Part shown: in pieces, positions 5,924 through 11,286 of the stretch
Numbering within the stretch: the first letter of the stretch is position 1
How the letters are laid out: the number at the start of each line of letters is the position of its first letter
Source of the DNA: Thermomicrobiales bacterium
GTDB lineage: Bacteria > Chloroflexota > Chloroflexia > Thermomicrobiales > UBA6265
DNA length: 11,286 nt
Direction: 5' to 3'
Assembly (NCBI GenBank): GCA_025928535.1
Contig: JAICJJ010000038.1
Span: forward strand, 1-11,286
Translations under genes and position numbers: made by a program
Notes under the pieces: generated by a model
What the model was told of the DNA's origin: nothing
Databases searched by the model: none
Seen by the model: the letters and a program-made list of their open reading frames with translations, nothing else

Positions 5924-7048
5924 TCACGGTTGGTCGATCAGCGCCATGATCGCGAGACTCGCCGTCGCCAGCAGCAACGCGACGATCCGCGGCGCCGGCA
6001 ATGTGGCCACGCCCAGCGCGGCCAGCGAGGCGCTGCCGAGCAGGCGCAAGCGCGGCCATGTGTGCAGCACCACCCGGAAATACCAGCCCTGCGCGAGCAA
6101 GAAGAGCATCGGGCCGCCGAACAGCAGCGCGTTCAGGATGACGGACGCGGCTCCCTCCGGCCGCGCGATCATCTCTTCGTTCGCGACCGCAACGGCGATC
6201 AGCCCGGCGACCATCACCGACAAGACATCGCTGCCATGGCGGCTGGCGTACACCGGATCGGACGTCTCCTCGACGTAGCGCAGCGTTTGCCGCCCGGCGC
6301 GCCCGAAACCCAGCGCCCAGAGGGCCACCGTTCCCACCAGCGCGGCCGCGCCCGTGACCACGGTCAGCGGCGAAATGGGAACCGCGGCGATCGCCGTGCC
6401 GGTCGTGACCACCGTTTCGCCAAGAGCGATGAGCAGGAACAGGCGATACCGCTCGAGCATGTGCCCGCCGGCAAATTCGAGATGTGCCGAATGCAGCCGC
6501 CGACCCGGAATGGGGTGCGCCAGCGCCCGGCCAATCAGATCGATCCCGGCGGCTGCCGCCCACCAGAGCAGCCGGTCGTCCGGGTTCGCGGCCGCCCCCG
6601 CGAGCCACAAGGGAGCAGTCGCGGTCAGCCAGATGAGGGTCCGGACGTAATGCTCCCGGTACGCCGCGTTGGGAGCGTTCAGCAGCATCCAGCAGGTGCG
6701 TCCCAGTTGGATCAGCAGCATCGGAACGACGAAGACCCAGCCAGAGGCGGCGAAGGCGCGCGGCAGCGCCGCGTTCATGAACAGCCCGACCAGCATCACC
6801 GCCAGGAGCATCCGTCGGGTCCCGGGCTCTTCGACGCCGATCACGGTGGCTTGCCAACTGCTGGCGAACCAGACCGCGTAGACGGCCAGCAGCAACACCA
6901 GCGTCTCGGCCACCCCATGCCACGACAGGCGCTCCACCAAATGGTGCGAGAGTTGGGACACCGCGAACACGAAGACGAGGTCGAAGAAGAGCTCCAGCGG
7001 CGTCGCCTCGGCGCTTTGATCGGCGACACGCGACGGCGAGTCCGTCAT
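5924..7048 (-). CDS. Low temperature requirement A (LtrA) family membrane protein
   Basis: This 374-residue protein has repeated hydrophobic helices throughout and the hallmarks of the LtrA family: PLELFFDLVFVFAVSQLSHH (17-36) at the N-terminus and HMLERYRLFLLIALGE (196-211) in the middle. The family was named from a Listeria locus needed for growth in the cold; its biochemical role is not known, and most members are uncharacterised membrane proteins. The ATG at 7048 overlaps the hydrolase stop (ATGA, 7045-7048), so translation is probably coupled. The ribosome site there is weak (GGACGG). The frame remains open far upstream inside the hydrolase gene, but that part is antisense-like noise out of frame with the hydrolase. 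It is the last gene of the leftward series and converges on the AraC gene. Confidence 0.9.
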   Translation of the reverse strand: MTDSPSRVADQSAEATPLELFFDLVFVFAVSQLSHHLVERLSWHGVAETLVLLLAVYAVWFASSWQATVIGVEEPGTRRMLLAVMLVGLFMNAALPRAFAASGWVFVVPMLLIQLGRTCWMLLNAPNAAYREHYVRTLIWLTATAPLWLAGAAANPDDRLLWWAAAAGIDLIGRALAHPIPGRRLHSAHLEFAGGHMLERYRLFLLIALGETVVTTGTAIAAVPISPLTVVTGAAALVGTVALWALGFGRAGRQTLRYVEETSDPVYASRHGSDVLSVMVAGLIAVAVANEEMIARPEGAASVILNALLFGGPMLFLLAQGWYFRVVLHTWPRLRLLGSASLAALGVATLPAPRIVALLLATASLAIMALIDQP

Positions 7049-7938
7049 GCGCCGTCCATGTCTCGGCCACGGCTCGGGTCGGGGACCGGCGGGCGGCCAG
7101 CGGCGGCGCCGGGACGTGGGACGAAGCGTTCGGCCACGAGCCACTCCCGGAAACGCTCGTTCCATTGGTCCACCGGCAGATCGTGTGGGATCAGGGCGAA
7201 GCCATGACCGCCTGCCGCATAGAGGTGCAATTCGGCTCGGCGGCCGGCCGCGCGCCAGGCGGCGTAGAGATCGAGACTGTTTCGCGCGTCCACCAATTCG
7301 TCGTCGCTGGCCGCAGCCAGGAACAACGGCGGCGCATCGGCCGGCGCCGGTCGGGGGCTCCAGACCGCGTAGATCGGCGCCGCGAAACTGGGCCGGCTCG
7401 CGGCGTCGTAGTCCGTCGCCGCGTCGGCCGCGACGGCGCCGCCGGCCGAAAAGCCCATGATGCCCAGTCGATCGGGATCGATGTTCCAGCGGCGCGCTTG
7501 CCGCCGGACCGTTCGCAGCGCCTGCAAACCATCGGCGACGGCCGCGGCGCGCACCCGGTCCATGTTTGTGCGCCCCGAGGACGGATCTCTGGCCAAGCGG
7601 AGATAGGCCTCGTCGTCGTCGGGCGTGGGAGCGACCCGATACTTGAGCACGAACGCCGCGATCCCGCAGGCGTTCAACCAGCGGGCGACCTCGGTTCCTT
7701 CCTTGTCGATCATCAGGCCCTGAAACCCGCCGCCCGGACAGACGACGATCCCGACGCCGTTGGCGCGCGACGGTTCCGGCACGAACATCGTCAGCGTCGG
7801 CTGGCTGACATTGCGGACCAGGCGACTCTGCTCCCATAGCGGCCGTTCGAGTTCCGGCCCGATGTCGCGCCAGAGATCCGCATCCGGCATCTGATCCGGC
7901 CAGACCGGGATGATTTCCCCGGGAGCCGCGTGACTCAT
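7045..7938 (-). CDS. Alpha/beta hydrolase (acetyl-esterase / BD-FAE-like)
   Basis: This 297-residue protein is a serine hydrolase of the alpha/beta fold, related to acetyl-esterases and acetylxylan or feruloyl esterase-like enzymes. The oxyanion motif is CPGGGF (67-72), the nucleophile elbow is GFSAGG with Ser164, the acid is probably Asp212 or Asp213 (ASDDELV) and the base is His245 (GGHGF). SGRTNMDRVRAAAVADGLQALR-type sequence before the elbow matches esterases that act on small esters or acylated sugars. There is no signal peptide with this start, so it is probably cytoplasmic. GGAGGAA at 7947-7953 with a 7-base spacer fixes the ATG at 7938; the frame extends to 8004 but the extra residues (MRCAMPATPLTN) have no support. 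The substrate is unknown. Its 4-base overlap with LtrA is notable because the families have no obvious link. Confidence 0.9.
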   Translation of the reverse strand: MSHAAPGEIIPVWPDQMPDADLWRDIGPELERPLWEQSRLVRNVSQPTLTMFVPEPSRANGVGIVVCPGGGFQGLMIDKEGTEVARWLNACGIAAFVLKYRVAPTPDDDEAYLRLARDPSSGRTNMDRVRAAAVADGLQALRTVRRQARRWNIDPDRLGIMGFSAGGAVAADAATDYDAASRPSFAAPIYAVWSPRPAPADAPPLFLAAASDDELVDARNSLDLYAAWRAAGRRAELHLYAAGGHGFALIPHDLPVDQWNERFREWLVAERFVPRPGAAAGRPPVPDPSRGRDMDGA

Positions 7939-7946
7939 CGCTGCGC

Positions 7947-7953
7947 TTCCTCC
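7947..7953 (-). promoter_or_regulatory. Ribosome binding site that sets the hydrolase start
   Basis: On the minus strand this reads GGAGGAA, close to the full anti-16S complement, 7 bases before the ATG at 7938. It rules against the upstream ATG at 7992 and GTG at 8004. Confidence 0.75.
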
Positions 7954-8007
7954 ATCGCCCGGATCGGCGTTCGTCAGAGGCGTGGCCGGCATCGCGCATC
8001 GCACGCC

Positions 8008-8856
8008 TCAGGCGAAACGGCCAACCACCTCATCCGCGAGTCGGGCGACAATGCCGTCCGGATAGGGATAGGTCAGCATCAGGACGAGATGCGTCGCCCC
8101 GGCATCGACATAGGGTTGCAGCGCCGCAACCGTCGCCGCCAGGTCGTCGTAGTTGACCCGCGCCTGCACCGACAATTCGATTTCGTCGGGGTCGCGCCCC
8201 ACCGCCGCGCAATGCTCGCGCAGGACGCCCAACTTGTGCCGGAACGCATCGACGTCGGGACCGCTGAAGTTCCAGATGTCGGCGTATTGCGCCACGACGC
8301 GCAAGGTGAGTTGCTCGCCGCCGCCTCCAATCAGGAAGGGCGGATATGGCTGCTGGAGCGGCTTCGGCTCCAGCCGCGCCTGCTTGAGTTGGTAGTAGCG
8401 TCCGTCGAAGTCGGTCAGATGCTGGGTGAACAGGCGCCGGGTGATCTCGCAGGCTTCGCCGAGGCGCCGAATGCGCTCGCCCGGCGGATAGAGCGGAATC
8501 CCCATGCTCTCATGCTCGTATTCGTTCCAGCCCGCGCCGATGCCGAAATCGACGCGGCCGTTCGAAATGACGTCCGCAGTCGCCGCCATGTGGGCGTGGA
8601 CCGCGGGATGACGGTAGGTGTTGCCGGCGACCATCAGTCCGAGCCGCAGACGCGACGTCTGCGCCGCGAGCGCGGAGAGCAGCGTCCACCCCTCGAAACA
8701 GGGTCCGTCCAGGTCGCCCTGGATCGGCGCGAAATGATCGAACAGCCAGGCGTGCTCGAAGGCGGGGTTGGCGTCCGCCTCCCGCCAGACCTTGACGATC
8801 GCGTCGTAGGTCGTGTGCTGCGGCGACGTCTTGATTCCCCATCGCAATCGGGCCAT
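8008..8856 (-). CDS. LLM class F420-dependent oxidoreductase
   Basis: This 282-residue protein is a luciferase-like TIM-barrel oxidoreductase of the F420-using class. Diagnostic parts are WLFDHFAPI (37-45), the TSRLRLGLMVAGNTYRHPA stretch (67-85), VDFGIGAGWNEYEHESMGIP (102-121), RRLFTQHLTDFDGRYY (140-155) and PPFLIGGGGEQLTLRVVAQY (172-191). These form the cofactor-binding strands and the loop that holds F420 or FMN. The length is normal for the class. The ATG at 8856 is preceded by GGAGGGAGG (8867-8875) with a 10-base spacer. A long leader with inverted repeats lies upstream, so this gene may have its own promoter. The hydrolase follows after 69 bases. The family is certain; the substrate, and F420 rather than FMN, are inferred. 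Confidence 0.92.
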   Translation of the reverse strand: MARLRWGIKTSPQHTTYDAIVKVWREADANPAFEHAWLFDHFAPIQGDLDGPCFEGWTLLSALAAQTSRLRLGLMVAGNTYRHPAVHAHMAATADVISNGRVDFGIGAGWNEYEHESMGIPLYPPGERIRRLGEACEITRRLFTQHLTDFDGRYYQLKQARLEPKPLQQPYPPFLIGGGGEQLTLRVVAQYADIWNFSGPDVDAFRHKLGVLREHCAAVGRDPDEIELSVQARVNYDDLAATVAALQPYVDAGATHLVLMLTYPYPDGIVARLADEVVGRFA

Positions 8857-8891
8857 GGCCGGGTTGCCTCCCTCCGGTGTCGTGGAACGGA

Positions 8892-8914
8892 GCGACCGTT
8901 CGCATCACGGTCGC
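8892..8914. promoter_or_regulatory. Inverted repeat in the leader of the LLM oxidoreductase gene
   Basis: GCGACCGT (8892-8899) and ACGGTCGC (8907-8914) are perfect 8-base arms with a 7-base loop, 36 bases before the LLM start codon. A second pair, GAACGG (8885-8890) and CCGTTC (8896-8901), shares bases with the first arm, so the two stems exclude each other in RNA. It could be a repressor operator or an RNA switch or attenuator. Confidence 0.4.
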
Positions 8915-8944
8915 CGAGCAAAGCATCGACGCCACCGGCGGCGA

Positions 8945-8956
8945 ATGTCGAGACAT
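8945..8956. promoter_or_regulatory. Short palindrome ATGTC-GA-GACAT
   Basis: Five-base inverted arms flank a 2-base centre in the spacer upstream of the LLM gene. The form is operator-like, but short enough to occur by chance. Confidence 0.2.
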
Positions 8957-9014
8957 CGGCCCGCCTCAGACGCAATGGCGAATCCCGCGCAGTCTCACGG
9001 CATCCGGCCATCAT

Positions 9015-9074
9015 GCATCGTCATCCTTCGGCTGCGGCCTCAGGATGACGATCGCGGCCTGAGGTTGACGATGC
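9015..9074. repeat. Intergenic hairpin with a 20-base tandem half-copy (REP-like)
   Basis: ATCGTCATCCT (9017-9027) and AGGATGACGAT (9042-9052) form an 11-bp perfect stem. After a 2x2 mismatch the stem resumes with GGC/GCC around a TGCG loop. The right half is repeated: 9034-9052 and 9054-9072 share 17 of 19 bases with a 20-base period. The left arm can pair instead with the second copy (GCATCGTCA 9015-9023 with TGACGATGC 9066-9074, then three more pairs after one mismatch). CATCCTTCGGCTGCGGCCTCAGG-like hairpins are of the sort often scattered between genes in high-GC bacteria. There is no U-tract. It lies 50 bases past the creatininase stop. Confidence 0.6.
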
Positions 9075-9123
9075 GGGTTGATCGCGTCACTGAGGAGTCC
9101 GGTCGGGCAAGTCCGGATCGCGG

Positions 9124-10026
9124 TCAGTCGTACAGCGCGCAGGTTTCGTTCGGCGCCCAGGGGGAATCGGGCGCGACGCGCTCCTCCGGCGGCAAATCGC
9201 GAAACGTCGGCAACGTGGCCAGCAGGGGAAGGATTTCGTCGCGCCAGATGCGCTCGACCTGCTCGAACGTCAGCGCGCCGAGCGGGTTGCCGGGCGTCGG
9301 GGCGGCGGGCGTCTCCGGGGCGCGCCAGGCCGCAATCAACGCGTCGGCTTTGCGGCCAAGCCAGTCGACCCGCTCCGCGACAATCCGCTCGCCCAGCCGG
9401 CGCGACGACGCTTCGGCGTCCGGGCCGGTCGCGAATGCTCGAACCGGCTTGCCGTCGTTCCATTCGAGCCGGGACAGATCGACCAGATCGGGGCAAAGCG
9501 CCCACAACATGCTCGTTTCGTATTGCCCGGCGTGGCCGCCGCCATGCGTCGGATGATCGACCGCTTCGGCGTCGGCGCCGGCCCAGATGCGAAGCGGGCT
9601 GTGCCGAACGAAGACCTCCGAAATCGCGCGCAGATCGTCGCCATACGGGGCGTGGCCGGACATGATGATGGCGGCCTTGAAGCCGCGAGCGGCGACCGCC
9701 CGCAACTGGTAGAGAAACATCCGGTAGAGCACCCAGGGCGGCACGTCGGTCAGCCACGGATTGACGTCGCCGATCGTCTGATCCGCCCATTTCGCTTCGA
9801 TGCCGAATTCGCTGACATGCCAGAAAAAGGCGGGCGCGACGATGCCGCCGTGCGCTTCGGCCGCGCGGCAGGCCAGTCGGTGCGCCTTGTAGGCGTCGAG
9901 CCCGACCGCGTTGTACGCGCCATGCGGTTCGCAGAGGCCATAGGTGAGATAGACCACCGGACAGGCGTCGAACGCCGCGTTCAATTCGTCCGGAAACATG
10001 CGTTCCCAGCGGACTTCCCTCGTCAT
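9124..10026 (-). CDS. Creatininase family amidohydrolase
   Basis: This 300-residue protein matches the creatininase family: metal-dependent amidohydrolases that include creatininase, formamide hydrolases of F420/riboflavin-type pathways and mycofactocin peptidase MftE. Likely metal ligands are Glu33 and His35 (CEPHG, where many members have EQHG), Asp44 (VGLDAYKA), His125 (SGHAP, usually NGHGGN) and Glu170 (GGGHAGQYETS, 162-172). ALCPDLVDL (176-184) follows as in the family. The C-terminal 60 residues (Pro/Ala-rich linker, then TFEQVERIWRDEILPLL) are beyond the usual core. The ATG at 10026 has GAGGGAG at 10031-10037; the longer frame to 10152 lacks support and runs over the GNAT gene. It lies 58 bases after that gene. 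The metal site suggests an active enzyme, but the changed motif residues leave the substrate open. Confidence 0.88.
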   Translation of the reverse strand: MTREVRWERMFPDELNAAFDACPVVYLTYGLCEPHGAYNAVGLDAYKAHRLACRAAEAHGGIVAPAFFWHVSEFGIEAKWADQTIGDVNPWLTDVPPWVLYRMFLYQLRAVAARGFKAAIIMSGHAPYGDDLRAISEVFVRHSPLRIWAGADAEAVDHPTHGGGHAGQYETSMLWALCPDLVDLSRLEWNDGKPVRAFATGPDAEASSRRLGERIVAERVDWLGRKADALIAAWRAPETPAAPTPGNPLGALTFEQVERIWRDEILPLLATLPTFRDLPPEERVAPDSPWAPNETCALYD

Positions 10027-10084
10027 GCTGCTCCCTCGTTCGTGCGCGCCTGCGGCAACCGTCCGCGCGCCGGCGCCTCCCCGG

Positions 10085-11286
10085 TCAGATGTAGTCGAGG
10101 TGGTGGTAGACCCACGGAACCGGCGCCAGCGCGGCCGCCGCCCGGCGCACATGCTCGGCGCTCCCCTCGCGCACGGTGACGCGTTGCTCCCGCACCGCGG
10201 CCGCCAGATCGAGCCGGCGCAGCAGCAGCCGGTGCAGTTCGTCGTCTTTCATCTCCAGCCGCAGGGTCGGCGCGCCGGAACCGAAGCGAAACGACCCGCC
10301 CGGCGTCCAGACTTCGAACGCGGGCCGCTCCCCGTCGGCGGTCGCGCCGACCGCCCGCAGCGACGCTTCGTAGACCGCTTCCGGCGCGACGACCTGACCG
10401 GAGAGCACGTCGTCGCGCGGCTCCGTCGCGAACCCGGCGGCAAGCAACGAAGCGTGGAGTGGCGTTCCGAAATCTTGCCCATGGATCGCGACCTGCATCG
10501 CCTGTCGCGACGCCGCCAGCGCGCCGACCGCCTCCCACAGCGTCGCCGCGGTCGCCGCGTCGCGCGCCGCCGCTTCCAGAACGACCGTCTCCCGCTCCCG
10601 CGTGCCGGCGATCGCGTAGGCGGTCAGGCGGCCGCCGCCGTCACGCACGAGCACGAGGTCGAACGCGTCGTACGGAACCTCAACGAAGATGTGGGAAGCG
10701 AGCGCCCGCCGCCAGTAGCCGCGCTCCCGCGCCGGAAAGCCGCCCCAGCCTGCGAAGCAGTCGGCGAAGACTTCGCGCAATTCCGCTTCGCGCTCCGGCA
10801 TTTCGTCGCTCGCCGCCACCATCGCTCCGGACGGCAAGGCATGTTCGCCAGCAGGCGCCGGCCTGGTCATCCGATGCGGATAGAGCAGATCGTGATGGCC
10901 GGTGCGGCGGTAGAACCGGTATTGGAGCCCGTCGGCTTCGCGGCCGGTGTAGACGCACTTCGCGTCGGCGTGGGCCGGCAGGAACCGCCGGGCCGCGGCC
11001 ATCATCCGGCTGCCGATCCCCTGATCGCGCAGGTCTTCGGCGACGGCGACCGAATTGGCGAACGCGGCGCGGATGACGACGCCGGGGGCGATGACGAACG
11101 GCCGAATGATGAAGGGAATGACGCCGACGAGACGGCCGTCGAGGAATGCGACCGCGGCGGACTGGCTGTCGGCCCAGTGATCCGGACCGACCGGCGGAAA
11201 GACGGCGTTGCGCAAGGCGAGCGCCGCGGCGTCGTCGTCCGGCCGACGTTCCCGCACCTCGATCCGGGCCGCGATGCCGCGTTCCA
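10085..11286 (-). CDS. GNAT family N-acetyltransferase, multi-domain, start at or beyond window edge
   Basis: The frame is open from the stop at 10085 to the right edge, about 400 residues. Counting from the GTG at 11257, the N-terminal GNAT domain has LRNAVFPP (15-22), FLDGRLVGVIPF (38-49) and the acetyl-CoA site AVAEDLRDQGIGSRMM (71-86), where RDQGIGS is the R/Q-x-x-G-x-G/A loop. A second, weaker GNAT-like region follows (about 160-290), and a C-terminal part (about 312-390) ends in WVYHHLDYI. This layout recalls Eis-type acetyltransferases (GNAT, GNAT, sterol-carrier-like domain), but I cannot confirm that. Family-like residues (IEVRERRPDDD) continue upstream of the GTG, and the codon straddling the edge reads NTG, so the true start may be the first base outside the window. 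It acts in the cytoplasm on an unknown amine. The gene leads the rightmost leftward series. Confidence 0.85.
   Translation of the reverse strand, partial: ERGIAARIEVRERRPDDDAAALALRNAVFPPVGPDHWADSQSAAVAFLDGRLVGVIPFIIRPFVIAPGVVIRAAFANSVAVAEDLRDQGIGSRMMAAARRFLPAHADAKCVYTGREADGLQYRFYRRTGHHDLLYPHRMTRPAPAGEHALPSGAMVAASDEMPEREAELREVFADCFAGWGGFPARERGYWRRALASHIFVEVPYDAFDLVLVRDGGGRLTAYAIAGTRERETVVLEAAARDAATAATLWEAVGALAASRQAMQVAIHGQDFGTPLHASLLAAGFATEPRDDVLSGQVVAPEAVYEASLRAVGATADGERPAFEVWTPGGSFRFGSGAPTLRLEMKDDELHRLLLRRLDLAAAVREQRVTVREGSAEHVRRAAAALAPVPWVYHHLDYI

Noticed and set aside
5748..7070. 440-codon minus-strand ORF over LtrA
   Set aside because: It is a second frame of the LtrA gene, Arg-rich and without hydrophobic segments.
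5924..7999. 691-codon minus-strand ORF as a hydrolase-LtrA fusion
   Set aside because: The part upstream of 7048 is in a different frame from the hydrolase and has no fold-like features. The real LtrA start is the ATG in the ATGA overlap.
7930..9048. 372-codon plus-strand ORF opposite the LLM gene
   Set aside because: It is antisense to a clear LLM oxidoreductase and lacks a ribosome site or motifs.
9097..9116. GTCCGG direct repeats near the creatininase stop
   Set aside because: Two 6-base copies 14 bases apart are not beyond chance and have no clear partner structure.
1..11286. Defence system, biosynthetic cluster, CRISPR, tRNA or mobile element
   Set aside because: None of the proteins belongs to known defence or mobile families. 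There are no regular spaced repeats, cloverleaf-like segments or terminal inverted repeats with a transposase.

Overview
The window is high-GC bacterial DNA with tightly packed genes, strong AGGAG-type ribosome binding sites and repeated 4-base stop/start overlaps. Two proteins belong to families that normally use coenzyme F420: a deazaflavin-dependent nitroreductase and an LLM-class oxidoreductase. A third (DUF2255) has a related split-barrel look. Together with a PQQ-type sugar dehydrogenase of the SSCNxC type and an LtrA protein, this points to an F420-making lineage, most likely Chloroflexota (Thermomicrobia-like) or Actinomycetota. The assignment is inference from gene content; there is no rRNA or marker gene here.

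Left half (1-4736, minus strand): one probable operon reads leftward. In transcription order it holds a DHA2-type MFS exporter, a DUF2255 protein, a cysteine-free carboxymuconolactone-decarboxylase-like protein, a zinc-dependent alcohol dehydrogenase, a deazaflavin-dependent nitroreductase, and a PQQ-dependent sugar dehydrogenase cut by the left edge. Gaps are 14, 26, -4, 62 and 2 bases. An AraC-family regulator (plus strand, ending at 5839) is divergent from this operon and is its most likely controller. Between them lie an inverted repeat, a short leader ORF with an excellent ribosome binding site, and a 9-bp hairpin that covers the candidate AraC start codons. The set looks like an inducible export and redox detoxification or catabolic unit; the substrate cannot be read from sequence.

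Right half (5924-11286, minus strand): a second leftward series runs from a two-part GNAT acetyltransferase (reaching the right edge) to a creatininase-family amidohydrolase, then a 267-base spacer with hairpin repeats, an F420-dependent LLM oxidoreductase, an alpha/beta hydrolase and an LtrA membrane protein. LtrA overlaps the hydrolase by four bases. This series converges on the AraC gene across an 84-base gap that holds a candidate bidirectional terminator.

No gene-free stretch exceeds 300 bases. The longest is 8857-9123. I saw no tRNA, rRNA, CRISPR array, transposase or phage gene. No single locus here is clearly a new system. The best leads are the leader ORF and hairpin at the AraC start and the palindromic structures in the 8857-9123 spacer.
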